The notes beneath the pieces were generated by a model that was given only the letters and a program-made list of their open reading frames with translations, searched no databases and was not told the DNA's origin. DNA of 64,000 nucleotides from Lycocorax pyrrhopterus obiensis (lineage: Eukaryota; Chordata; Aves; Passeriformes; Paradisaeidae). A program made the translations under genes and the position numbers. Shown here in pieces: positions 39,849 through 52,559 of this stretch. How positions within the stretch are numbered: position 1 is the stretch's first letter; each line of letters starts with the position of its first letter. The stretch lies in NCBI GenBank assembly GCA_014706295.1, contig JACSVZ010000039.1, positions 682,001-746,000 of the forward strand, written 5' to 3'.

Positions 39849-40916
39849 ACCTCTTTCACTCCACTGCTTTTAAATGTGATTGCTAATTTATATGCAGGAC
39901 TTGCACACACCAGAGCTTACCCACACTTCAGATGAAACTGAAAAATCCTGCAGGAAAATGCTCTTTTCTTGGCAGTTTGTGCAAAACCTCAAAAACAAAT
40001 AACTCAAATTAACTTGAAAATCATTATTTTGAGACTATATGCAGTCAGTACTACTACCTAAAATTGTGTCTACAAAAAGGAGTGTTGAAATTGATTTAAG
40101 GTAACACATTCTTCGTTCAGCAAACTTCTTAATGATTACTTTGAGTCAGATAATAGTTCCTACTCTTGGTATTCTGCTAAGTTCCCCAGATGATTTGACA
40201 TTGGCCTTTCCTGGCTAATTTGTGGTGCCCTGAAGAAAGAGTGGATAATGAATTCTACATTGCAATTAGATGCCTCATTTCATTCTTCCTCAAGAACCAC
40301 AGGAAGCTGCTCAACAGTGATAGGGAGTTAAAGAAATTCTGAGCAGCTGGATATCACCTCTTCCTCCAAACAATGATCCACTAGGGGCAAGCCAAGGAAA
40401 GGTAAGTGCTTGCTTATTTGGATGTGTGGACAGAAGTCTTGGAGGTGATTATTAAGACTTCACTGTTTGGTATCAATGTCATTTTGTAAAGAAAATGAGT
40501 CCAAGTCAGTAGACTGCGTACACCACAAACAAGTAAGGTCCTATGCCCTCATTTACCTGCTTGGGAAAAAAGACAAGGAGTTCAAGGAAGGAAATCTGAA
40601 TGGGTATGATTAAAAATGTTCAAAGTTTCCTGAAAAACTTTGGAATAGGTTTTTCAAACATATCCTGATGTTTGAAGTTTGTTGAACAAAACAAAGTTCA
40701 AGAATGACTCCTGCAGAAGGCTAGACATGCATGAGCTGCTGAAAGTGCTGCCAGTATTCTGCCCTGGCTTTGTGGGCTTTACACACCAATCTCTTCTGCC
40801 TCGGCAGCATACACATCAATTTTGTTTTCTAAAATACTGTGTCTCAAGAAGTTGAAAATAACAAGATATGTGAAAATGAAGACAAAAATTAAAATACAAG
40901 CAATGACATTATTTTA

Positions 40917-40942
40917 AATTAAATTTCAATTGAAATTTAATT
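40917..40942. repeat. Perfect AT-rich palindrome, 26 bp
   Basis: The arm AATTAAATTTCAA (40917-40929) is followed directly by its exact reverse complement (40930-40942), with no spacer. The match stops cleanly at both ends. It is not part of a repeat family I recognise. Confidence 0.9.
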
Positions 40943-41653
40943 GTGTTGTAGCATAATACCAAGAGTACAAAGAGCACTTGGAGTTGAATTCATAGGCCTT
41001 TAATGGCATTTTAGACGTCCTGGATATCTGAGACACCTGCACATAGTTTACCAGATAATATAGGACTTATGTGAGACTTCCATCTTTCTGGAACAAGGAA
41101 GTAGGAAGGATGTCTTAAAATGATGCAAAATATAATTTTTACTACTAAATTTCACCCCTTCTGTCTAGGATTACATTTGAAAGGCAGCTACAGATAAAGC
41201 TCTTCTGTGTATCTGTTCATGTCTGATTTCATACACAGCTGCTAAGTAGCTGTACTGATATAGGTTAGTAAAACAGTGGAAACAGAAGTATCGGATTTTC
41301 TCTTCATTTTCGGAACTGACAGGAGGTACATTATCTTCTGGAATTCTGCATAGGTGTATTGTATAGTTAATATTCTTTAATGACAAGTCTCTACATTAAA
41401 TAGAGGTGCTGATTGGTTCACTATATAAGTAACTGTAATTTTAATCAGCTGGATACCAACCACATCTACTGTCGTGTGACAGAAAAAATGAAAAGGCTAG
41501 GGAGGATCCAGCTGGGACTTCTCAACCAAAATGCCAGTTATGTAGAGACTGCATCCATCTCATTCTTCCAGGACAAGGCCACAATAAATCAGAAGAAAAA
41601 AGTAACATTAGTAATATAATATGATACACAAGGTTATGAAGCACTCCATATAG

Positions 41654-42008
41654 TTTTAGCCTGAAGAGGAGAAGACTGAGAGGGGATCTTGTCAATGTAT
41701 ACACGTATTTGAAGGGAGGGTGCCAAGAGAGTGTAGGCAGGCTCTTCTCAGTGGTCCCAGCAATAAGAGTGAGAGGCAATGGGCAGAAACTGGAACACCC
41801 AAACATGAGGAAGAACTTTACTGTGCAGGTGACTGAGCGCTGGAACAGATTGCCGAGAGAAATTGTGGAGTCTCCTTCTCTGGAGATCTTCAAAAGCCAT
41901 CTGGACACAATTCCGAGTAAGGTGCTCTGGGGGACCCTGCTTGAGCAGGGATGTTGGACCAGGTGACCTCCAGTGGTCCTTTCCAACCTTATCTATCCTG
42001 TGATTCAG
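41654..42008 (+). mobile_element. CR1 LINE 3' end, 5'-truncated
   Basis: About 355 bases match the end of the avian CR1 ORF2 and its 3' UTR in order: a CCTGAAGAGGAGAAGACTGAG phrase, GAACTTTACTGTGCAGGTGA, TGGAACAGATTGCC, GGAGATCTTCAAAAGCCATC and TGGTCCTTTCCAACCTT, then the terminal TGTGATTC motif. Like most CR1 copies it is truncated at the 5' end and has no poly(A) tail or target duplication. It is moderately diverged and not coding. Confidence 0.92.
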
Positions 42009-45000
42009 GGTGTGATATACATTTGGCATTCAGATTAGACAGTTAATTATGCTAATGTGCTTTCTTTAAAATGACATACTGAGTATGTCCCAGGTAGAGG
42101 GATATGGGGAAGACCACATTAATTTGTATGTTTTGAAGAACTTCAGCATTTCAAAAGCCATTTCAATCTAATGCAGGTGTTTCACTGTGGATTGTCAAAA
42201 TGATTGCATCAAATACGTATCAACCAAATTGGTAAGAGAAAACTTATTTTCCCACAAATTTTGCCACAATGAAGATATCATAAATCCATATCAAAACTAA
42301 GAAGTAAATATCTGAATTTAAATTTGAGAAGCCAGAAGTAACAGAAAATGAAAATTTAGCAACTGACCAGATTCTTTCTGACTCAGGTGCAAGTGAAACA
42401 GTGAAAGTTGACAGGCAATCAATTTTTGAACAAGATAACCTTGTTGCTCTATTGAGTAACTCAAGGAAAGGAAGTGTTGAGATCTGTTTTCCAACTTCCT
42501 GGTTTGGCTACTAAATACTAATAAAACTGAAATACTTTCTGAACCAAATGCTCATATTCAAGTATAGATCACTATGGATAGATCACTTCTATCACACAGG
42601 AGTCAGGGTAAGGAACAGTCAATACTGTTAAGCAGAGGCCTGGGCTTTATTGTCGTAGATAGACCATAGCACAGCTTGCTATGTAAAATTGTCAAACTCA
42701 AAAGAAATTTAAGACATGTATGCAGTACTATCCAAACTTGGGATTTAAAAACATATTTTTAAGGAAATGTGTTTTTCTAAAGCCATCTGAGAAAAACCCT
42801 GACTTCTGGCAGTGCCTGTAGGAACAAGATGTGTTTTGGGTAAGATATAACGAAACTAAGAGTAGGATGAGAGCAAGAGACAAACTGAAAGCTAAAATAC
42901 TGAGATGGTAGCAGCTATTTGTATTAATAATTTTCTTAGTCTGCACACATCTTCCGTGCGCAGATTAATATCCTGTGTGAAGAATCTGGCCATCCCAAAG
43001 ACCCCCTGGGTGGTTCTTGCTGCAGAATTGATCAAACTATACAAGATAAGATACTTGAAAATAGTCAGTAGAAGGTGTTCCTTCAGCTGTTGAAATGATA
43101 GTGTAGGGCAGTCTCATGCAGACAGTTAGAAATCTAGGATATGCTTCTTATTTAGTTTAAGGTACTTAGTGGTGGATCATACCCATGCTGGAGCAGTCAC
43201 TCAGGACCATGGTTCAGCTGACTATAACAACTGAACAGAACGGCACTGTGGGGAGCGTCTCCTGATCCAGTTGGAGGGGCTGCTGGAAGGACCCTTGCAA
43301 CAGAGGCTCTCATTACTACCCAGACTGCAACTAGCCTGCTTGTTTATGAAATTTGTTTTCCCCACCCTATGCCAAAATCCATCAGTGTCTGTGATTCTCT
43401 GCACTTCTTCTCTGACAGCAAGTCAAAGTCAGTCTAAGCCCAGATTGTGTAAAATATCAGCTAAATGTGAACAGGCTGGCTCAGCCACTGGAGAAGTGCA
43501 GTTGTGTTAATAAGGTGCTTTCCCTGGGCTAATGGTACAGCTCAGACAGGAGAACAGACCTAGGGGAGTACCATGCTAACACAATTAAAGCACTTCTAGC
43601 ATCTGTGCTGGCTGCTTAGAGGTAGCCTGAGAATTTTTTCCACACAGATATTCTCTCTGAGACATTAGAAAAGTAGGGCTACATTTTCTTCCTTTGCGGG
43701 TATTTTTTCCTTTCTTTTTGTGCGTAGATTTTTACTGCTTTGGCTTCAAAGAAGCAGGACTACAAGGGCAAAAGATGAGAACAGATTTAGTCTACTTAAA
43801 TTAACTTCATTCCTTTTCTTCCCTAAAAAGGCAATTATTATCTTCCTAACGCCATCTGAGTAACATCAAATGATTTATCTTGAAAAACCATTTTTTTGCA
43901 TAAAAGCATAAAGACAGAAGGGTTTATCAGTTTTGGTGAAATGAAGCTCTTATATTTCAAATATTATTATTGATGTATTTCTTCTAATTCTATATCTTTA
44001 ACTGCATATTACTCGTGGCGGTAGCTTGCCAAAGAAAGAAGCAGGCAAAGACCTCTGTGGTCAAAGACAGGAATCTTGGTTAATTTAATGCAGTGGTAAG
44101 TTTGGATAAAGACTGTTTATGCTTCGGAGCCAACTTCTCCCACTGAATTTAAGACTGCAGAGTGCTATGATAGGGGTTGGTTATAAGGACCACTGTGAAC
44201 ACCTTTCTATGATGTTGTCAATAATGTCAGTGCAGTGCTGTGTTTAACTCCCACATAAACTTGCAATGAGTGAGAAGGGACAATTTTATTTTATACGTTT
44301 TGTATATAAAAAGTTTTGAAATCCTAACCTTGGTTGGAACCCCCAGATAATATTGGAGTAGCATAAAAAAAAGTAAGTATGATAAAAGTACAATAGCAAT
44401 TAGGGCAAGTCGCTGTGCCATACCTTAGGTCTCCAAGGAAGTGTTAGATCCCTGCCTCTGTTACAGCATCATTTCCCAGTTATGCTACCTACCTTATGCC
44501 ATTTATTGAATACCCTTCTTCAACAAAGGGGAAAGAAGTTCCACATGGCACAACTATATTCTAAGGGATCTTCAGTTCCACTGCAGTGATTTCTCATGCA
44601 AGAAAATAATTTCTGGTCTGCATTCATAAAAATAGAACCAAATAGCCTGCCTGTTTTCTATCTTCGGCAGATTTACCCAAAATAGCCTTGAGTTACTCAG
44701 GTCAGAGTCCCTAACCTGCCCTTTCTTACTAAACAAAGAGCATGAAACAAAAGGGAATGGCAAGAGACTCTCACCTTATGGGGGAAAAAAAAGCAATTTT
44801 TCTGTCAGGAACCAGAGTTGCTCTATCCAACTGGAAAGATATGACTAAAAAGGAAAATAGAAATTGACGTGAAAGATATTGAAAGGTGAGTTCTTACCCT
44901 AGAGGGTCTGGTCTGTATGGAAAACCCCGACAGTGGGTCAGGGTTTCTTAAGAAATTTAGGCTTATGCAATTGCTATGCAAAAGGAAAAGGCTCAAAAGT

Positions 45001-46095
45001 TTTCCGATAAAAAGACAGCACAAACCAAAGGCAGCCAATGGGTTCCTGAATCAGAAACTTTACTGCAAGTTTCACTCAGAGAAGGTGGGTGCTGAGGAGT
45101 TTCATTTATCCATGGCTCTGGGGACCTTCCAGCTCCTTGTAAGACCGGGATGGGTACAGAGAGGGAGAATGGGGTGGAGCTCCCTTTGTCCAAGGTTGTG
45201 AAGACTTTCCAGGTGCCTGTGGACCCCTGACAGTGTACAGACTGGGGCTGTGTGTGTTTTCTTATCCTTAGGTCAATATCCTTTCTGAAACTTGCAACAT
45301 TCTCCAACTGAGTGTCAGAGGAGGTAAGGGATAGGAGAGTGACATGGTCTGATTTCATCCCTGTCCAGGCACCCAGCTGTATTAGACAAGAGAAGTAACA
45401 AAGGAGAAGCAGCCACTCCTCATTGATGTGGACATCAACCCCTGCCAGCCCAGGCAGCCATCCTGGGCCTCCCATGTCACCCATGCCCCCTGTGACACAG
45501 CCACCACCAGCATTCTACCTGCAGTGACTCAACCATGGCACCAAAAGGGCTGGTGTCTGGAGTTAGTGCTGCATCACTGTGACATGGCTATTATTTGTCA
45601 CCGTTCAAGAGAGAAAAAAAAAAGATGAATAATCACTATAATAAAATCTGGGCAACTAGTAATGCTAGGGAGGAAAATTAAGTAGCTGTAGCAGCAACGT
45701 AAAGGACTGCCCCTCAGCAAAGGTTGAAAGAGAATTAAAAGAAGAAGGTCCTACCTACTGCTCACTTTTCAAGATTTATGGGGTACTTGCTGCTGAGATT
45801 TGTAGGTTTGAAGACTAAATGTTGGAAGAATGATGCTTGTCAAGTTGACTGAAGGTAATATTTTACAGTTTTCAAATTAAAGGTGTGTCCAACAACAAAC
45901 CTGCATCTATGAGAAGATGGCACTGCTGAGGAGGTTTCATCATGCAATTTAATTTCTTTCCCAGAAATGAACCAATGATTTTGATAGAGGCAAAAATCTC
46001 ATCTTTAGGCATCACTACGTACTTCAGTTGGATGCTACAATGAAATACATGAGTTAGCTTGTTCACTGCAGGATATTACATTATCTTTAATTGAC
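42009..46095. other. Gene-free sequence between two CR1 insertions
   Basis: AT-rich DNA with a GC-richer patch at about 44900-45560. That patch carries a 163-codon minus-strand open frame (44993-45484) without a recognisable domain. The patch may be an old, unidentified repeat. No LTR ends or poly(A) signal support this, so it is left unassigned. Confidence 0.5.
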
Positions 46096-46350
46096 AGGAC
46101 AAGAAGCGATGGGCGCAAACTGCGGTACAGGAGGTTTCATCTAAATATCGGGAAATTGTTTTTCACTGTGGGAGTGACAGATCACTGGCACAAGTTGCCA
46201 AGAGAGGTTTTAGAGTCTTTATCCTTGGAGGTATTCAAAAGCCATCTATGGTGTTGGGCAACCTGCTCTAAGTGAACCTGCTTGAGAAGTGGGTTGGACG
46301 AGATGAACTCCAGAGGTCCCTTCCAACCTCAACTGTTTAATAATTCTGTG
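46096..46350 (+). mobile_element. CR1 LINE 3' end, short 5'-truncated copy
   Basis: About 255 bases match the CR1 3' region: GACAGGACAAGAAGCGATGG, a GGAGGTTT phrase, TTTTTCACTGTG, TTGGAGGTATTCAAAAGCC and GAGGTCCCTTCCAACCTC, then the terminal TAATTCTGTG. It has the same orientation as the copy at 41654 but a different 3' UTR text, so it is a separate insertion and probably a different subfamily. Confidence 0.92.
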
Positions 46351-49018
46351 CTCTTTGGTGCATGAAAATAATTTCTTTCCCCATATGTAATTCCTCCTTA
46401 TTTATTTTAGTTTGACAATTTTTAAAGTAAAATTGGGAGCAAGGAAAACTGATTATATACAGAAGAGAGGTGAGCTTTAAGTAATCAAGTTCAACCGCAT
46501 ATTATAATAAACTTCCCATGAAATATGGCACATCCTTTAAATGCTTCAACTTCTGTGTTTGCCAGCCGTACCTACTGTTGACACTCAGCGACATGCAAGC
46601 AGGGAAGTGGTTGGAAATTACAGGATCCTGTTGGTTAGAGATAGGGTAGAGGAATATTTAAAACATACTCCCAGACACCCTTAAGGATGCAGTATCCAGC
46701 TCACTCAGCTGGTGTGCAGCATATTTCTGGTTGGTCTCTATTCCCTTCCCTGCTCTGTTCAACATTGACCTGAGAGCAGACACTGTTGGCAAGGTCATCC
46801 CAGCCTCTGCTTTCATCATTGTTCTGTATCCTTTGCTTCTAGGATGCCTTGTCTAACAATGTCCAAACAATTCCTGGGTTTCAAGAAGCTCCAGGTATTT
46901 TGGCTGCTATTGACTGCACTGTACTTTGCACATTCTACACTAGGCAAGGCAAAAAATGCATTAAGAAAATCACTTGTTGCTGTTGGCTACCAGGTAATTG
47001 TTTCACAGTAGATCCTGAGAGCTCATGGGATCATGTGATGAAGTGTGGTACTTCCCTTCCAATGGCTGTGATGAATTCGTGATGATCACTACCTTCTCAG
47101 CCCATTGTCAGTGGCAACATAAAATAATCAGGTGTTTTATCTCCCAGCAAGCATCACACACTTTCATTTTCTGTTTTAGTCAGGTTTTGTTAGTTTGTTT
47201 TTGTTAGGATGGGGTAGGAAAACTTACAAAAACAACCAAAAATAGAAATGAGAGGGCAAGCACCATCCAGTGCATTACTGCCATTCCTTAGTTGCCTCAG
47301 TTGTGTTAACTTTATCTGTTGCTGGCATGTGCAAACAGTCCCTGGGAATGCGGTTGCTGCTCAGGAAGCAAGGGTTTTGTAAAAATAGTCACAGTAGTAA
47401 TAAAATATGGTAGATGTCTTCAAAGGTGGAGAGAAATTTGTTTCTGCTATCCAGAGAGACTTATGCTCCTATAGAGTTGGTCGCTGCAGAGTTGTACGTA
47501 TTTGAGAGAATTTTAACACTTGCTTATCAGTGTACAAAAAAAAAATAAAGTTTTCAGAAGGGCGAGGGTGGGACAGGATATAAACAAGAACAAAACACAA
47601 CAGAAACCACAGAAATCTACTGAACAAAGTATCGGTCTGTTTATTTTGGCTTTAATTGGATTCTCATTTTCCTTCCAATCTATGGATGATCTGGCTCTTG
47701 GGATAGTTTGAAAGGACTGGCATGGTTATGTCACCAAAGACTGTGACCTACTTCAATCCTCCCTCCTTCCACTCTATTCAGAAACTGGTGTTCTTTCAAA
47801 AGGAAATGGAAGAGAAATGGGCCTGTCATGATTTAATGATGCAGAAAACAATAAGGAAAACATGTTTTAATGTGATAGTCTTTGTATTTTACACAGGAAA
47901 TACAAAAAGGCAAAAAGGGATTTAAAAGATCACCTTTAAGGCATCCAGTTCTAAGGTTTCAATAAACACACTGAAAAACAAGCTCTGATTATTTTTCTAG
48001 CCCCCAGAGAAGCAGCAGTAAAATCATGAGTACCATTATAAGATGTGAGTAAGAAGCAGCACCCAAGGAAATGAGAAAAATATTAGAATTGTTATTATCT
48101 ATGCTTACAATAGAAGTATTGCATAGTAGATAAGAACACTGGAAGGATGCTTTTTTCGTATCTTGCATTACATCTTTCTGAACAAAACCCCTCTGTAGAC
48201 AACAGAAGCTTCCTCTAATAACAAAAATGTTGGCTGAAATGAAATTCTTGACATACCAATCATTCTCAGTAGCAAAGCCATTTTTCATATAAAACATGCT
48301 TTGGAGTAGCCTTTAATGAAGGTCTCAAACCAACTCATGTAGCTTATTTTCTCAGGGATGGGAGTATTTAAATAAATTTAGTAGAAAATCTACCATAGAC
48401 ATACCACAAATGTGCCCTGCCAAATCAGATTATGTGTTTTTAAAGGACAAAAGGGTGCACACTTCCTTCAAACCTACTCAAACATGCATATTTTTTTAGC
48501 TAAAAGGGATGATGGATTTGATTAAAATTAATTGCCCACTGTGAAAACTCCTCCCATTGCACCACAATCAAGGAGAAAGTTTCCAAAATAAACAGGCTTC
48601 AGACCAAATGCGGTGAAAGGAGAAACTTATTTCTGCTATAGCTACAGCTTCTCTCTCACTCTAAAGGAACACTTACAGACTAATGCAACATAGTTGAGTA
48701 ACTCCTTATATAATCTGTTATCTTGTTCTCTGAATTCATTTGCTATTATAACTTAATGGAAAATTTAAAGTGATAATTTAGGAGTGAATTTTCTAAGGTC
48801 TTCATTTTAGCAATGCTAAAAGTGAATTTCGTGCGTGTTCTTCGGAATGTCCTCAAGGTACTGCATTGCAAGAGTACAGTCTACTTATCTGTGTTGTAGT
48901 TAAATCAAAACTTACAAACCAGAAGTTGACAGCAAGTGTAAAAGGCCATATTAAGGATCATGTCTTTAGGTAAAAAATCATCAATAGATGACAATGAATA
49001 CGTTCCCACTTCTTTTTC

Positions 49019-49065
49019 GGAAGGAAGGAAGGAAGGAAGGAAGGAAGGAAGGAAAGAAAAAGAAA

Positions 49066-49161
<96 letters not shown>

Positions 49162-49200
49162 GAAAGAAAGAAAGAAAGAAAGAAAAAGAAAAAGAAAGAA
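49019..49200 (+). repeat. Compound (GGAA)n-(GAAA)n microsatellite, uninterrupted purine tract
   Basis: The plus strand contains only A and G for 182 bases. Nine GGAA units (49019-49054) lead into GAAA and GAAAA units. The longest pure GAAA stretch is about 94 bases (49067-49160), followed by an interrupted end. It is probably length-polymorphic. The mirror-symmetrical polypurine sequence could form triplex (H-) DNA. Confidence 0.97.
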
Positions 49201-51951
49201 TATCCTCAACAAATAAGAAGCCTGCTTTGATTTCTGCGTGGATAAATAGAATGCCAGATTACACCTCAGATAGCTCCTAAAACTTCACAAGAAAAGTTAA
49301 CCTATGTACACACCAACCACCCTGAAATGAATAAGCCACAAAGAGTGATCTTTAGGCTCAGCTTCATTTTCTGTCAGTGGGTGCTTCAGGAGTCATTTGA
49401 AAACAGGAAAAGGCAAGTAGAAAATAGAAGGCTTTTTGACTTTCCAGCTAACTCAGTGTTTTTCAGAAAGACAGAAATTAATTCCATTTACTTAATATTA
49501 AAAAGGAAATCAAATTTTCTATATTTCTTGAAAAATAAGGGTTTTAGCTTGTAAGTTACAGCTTTGTTGTACTGTGTGCCTCTCAGAGAAAGAATACCTC
49601 TGTGTTGTCTTTCTAGATACTTCAGCATTCCTCAGGAGGGAGAGAAATCAGCAAAGACATAAAGAAAACTGCCCTGTAGCTCGAGGCTGTAAGGGGCACC
49701 AGGAGACAGTGCTGACAGGCAGTGCAGTGCACGCAGGAGTAGGTGCAGCTTCCTGACTCCACAGCATTCAGGCAGCTGTATTTGTCTCATAAAGCAACAT
49801 TTGACGTGATCTTTCCCTGGCCTGTGTTAATAATAAAAACGCTGTTAAGACAAGGTAGCGGGCCTTTTAAAGACAGGGAACCTATGCCAATTTTAATGAT
49901 CATGCCTGACTGGTAGATTGGGGTATGTAGGAAGGGCAGCAGGGAAGGGTGGCAAAAGAAGCAGAGATTTCTGCGGTAAAAATCCACAGAAAAGGAATCT
50001 AAAAATTCTAAGCAATTTAAAAGGGGAAATTGCTTTGTGTCACATTGCACTTACATTTTATGCGGGAAAATAAAACAGGTCTCTGGAACACAACAGTTGG
50101 CTGTAGCAGCAAGTTCTTCCTGAGCTGAGGAAAAGAGCCAGATGTCTTATAGGTAGGCAAGCAGCTGCTCTCCAGACATTTGATTGCTGTTTTGTATCCA
50201 ATATCTAGCTCAAATGTGCCACAGAGCTATCATTTATTCATATCGCATGGCTCATACTTACAGGTTAGAATCTGACTTTTAAGTTATTGTTACAAATTTG
50301 TGTTCAAGCCTTCTTCACCTGCCTTGTTTTACACTCCATCTGTCCTAAACCAGAGAACAAAACAATTATGTTTCTCTACTTAATAAAATGTGTGATTTAA
50401 GTTCTCCTTCATCTTTACCTATCATATTACTTCTTACTGGGTTTGGCTATTGGCACCCTGTCTCAAAATGTAAAACTATCTCAGCGCAGTTTTTTTCCTT
50501 CAGCAGGTTAGTTCAGTCTCATACACCATATCCATTTATTAACTATCCTTCTAGTTTGAAAAATGCACATAAACACATTGGGGAAAAAATGTGAAAGATT
50601 CAAGCCTGTTGCACAAATCATTATGTTGGCCCTAGGTGGCAGGTTCATTATATCTCCATCTCAAAGGACCAGCCTGGCAGGTTGCAGACTTTTGGAGGTT
50701 AAGGAGGTGTTGGTAGATGTGCTGCTTTCGAACACCTGATGAAGCAATAAATAGATTTTCTCAGTTGTGAAAAATGTATAGAGTTACTCAAAGTCTTTCA
50801 TACAGTCACAGAATGCTTCCAGTTCTCCTTCTAAAAGAAAACATCAAAATCAAGAAGAAAATGGTATTAAAACATATGCTTCCTTTGTAAATTCTGGTTT
50901 ATAAGTGTCTTTTAGATATATGAACAGCACATTTTGACAGTACCTTAAATTTCAGGGTCACATGACACCAATTCATGATAGCACTTGTTCTCATCTGCCC
51001 ACCAATCTGTCAGCTCTGATTAATTTAACATCCCAACCTCTTAAGCAGCTTCCAAATGCTTCCAGATTTAAAATGATAATAATAAGACAAATTTAGAGGA
51101 GTAGTCTGCTAGAAAATTAATTTCTCCATTTTCTTATCAAATAAATGTTTTTTTCCCAAAGACATCACGTTGTCTTGAGGACTTGAAATGGAGGATTTAA
51201 TGTGATTTATTAATGTTAAATACATTTTAAGGCCCTATTTTGTCAGAACTTAGAAGCTAAATCCATTTCTGTAGTAGGCCTTATCTCTGACTTTTAAGGT
51301 TGGGGGTGGATAAGGTAATGCATTATACAGTGACTTGGTCACATAGCAGAAGTGCTGTCTCCCATTATAGCACTTTCATATTTCCCCTTTAGAGATGGAC
51401 TGGTTTAGCTGTGCTGCAACTAAACCATCTTTTTGAGAGAAAGAAAGGAAATCCAGAATTATTCCAATGCAAGTCATAAATACCTTTAAAACTTTCCTGA
51501 AAACGTTTGCTGTAAATTATAGTTCACAAACAGAACATGCTCCAATCTGGTGTGGTACAGTAACCCTCCAGATATCAGCAATACTCTGAAAGCTTATCTT
51601 AATTCTGTGACTATGAAATAGAAGGGGAATGGCAGTGGCAGCACTGTTCAAAATCTCTCATATTTTTAGAGTGTATCTACCTGGTGAAAGGCTTTGCCGG
51701 AGTTTGGAGCAGTCTGCCCAAGTGACAGCTCAGCTATCTGTAACTGAATTGCACTGTGACACTTTTTAATTGTCCCACCCTCTCCCTGAAAATGACATTT
51801 AACCATGGTGGCGTTTTGGGGATTGAAGTGCCTGGGAGTAGTCTTTGAACCAAAATCTGCTTCCAGAAACTACTTAATGATCAGGTCTGGATAATGGATA
51901 TAGCTACAGAAGGTGATGGTAAACAACTGCTCAAGGACAAGCCTCAAACAG

Positions 51952-51966
51952 AAAAAAAAAAAAAAA
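51952..51966. repeat. Poly(A) run, 15 bases
   Basis: Fifteen consecutive A residues followed by AG-rich sequence. No retrocopy was identified upstream. Confidence 0.85.
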
Positions 51967-52559
51967 GAGAGTAAACTCCTTATGAAAAGTTTTAAGTAAT
52001 TCTAATAATGAAATTATACACTTTTGAAAAAAGACCATGTGCTTTTCAGCAAGTCTGAATCCAGTTCTAAGGCCCTCTTTGTAATACACACTAGTGACAT
52101 TGTTACTCAGTAGGACAATTACAGCATGCTACCACTCCTAGGCAGGACTAAGCTACTGCAAAAATATAGGAGTAGCATGTTTTCCAAAGAATTGACAGTT
52201 CTAAATTAAAAATGTTCAGGACTTTAGTAGGCCAGAAGCAAAAGGAGATAGTGCACAGGTTGCTCATGAGAACATCTGCAGTCTGAGATGTCATAGGACC
52301 TCACCAATGCCCAGCACCAAACTGCAAGGGAGGTGGGGTCAAACCAGGGCAGGCAGGGAGCCCAGGGAGCTAGAAACTGATTTCTTTTCCTCCAAGATTA
52401 TCACCACAATGCAGATGGCAAATGGTTCTTTGGAGATGCATGGTTTTACCAACTCATGTTCATCTCATAATTTTCTATGAGTTCCTCACTCCTTTTCTGA
52501 AAAAACACGCAACAACCACATGAGCACTCTTGTCCAGTGCTTGGATAAATAGCTATTGT

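Larger units (their letters stand above)
38186..41653. other. Gene-free sequence apart from one candidate minus-strand exon
   Basis: AT-rich DNA that holds the unrecognised minus-strand frame at 39258-39599 and two AT palindromes (39826-39848 and 40917-40942), described separately. Nothing else is recognised. Confidence 0.5.
46351..52559. other. Gene-free desert sequence, part 3
   Basis: AT-rich, with no gene recognised. It holds the 182-nt purine microsatellite (49019-49200), a 15-base A run at 51952-51966 and a possible CTCF-like motif at 50628-50642. Open frames across the microsatellite are lysine/glutamate repeats created by GAAA units and are not genes. Confidence 0.55.

Noticed and set aside
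44993..45484. 163-codon minus-strand open frame in a GC-richer patch
   Set aside because: No recognised domain, signal or conserved motif. The patch may be an unidentified repeat, and I found no LTR ends or poly(A) signal to support one.
48958..49280. Plus- and minus-strand frames of about 80-106 codons over the microsatellite
   Set aside because: They are low-complexity Lys/Glu/Arg or Ser/Phe/Leu translations of GAAA repeats, not proteins.
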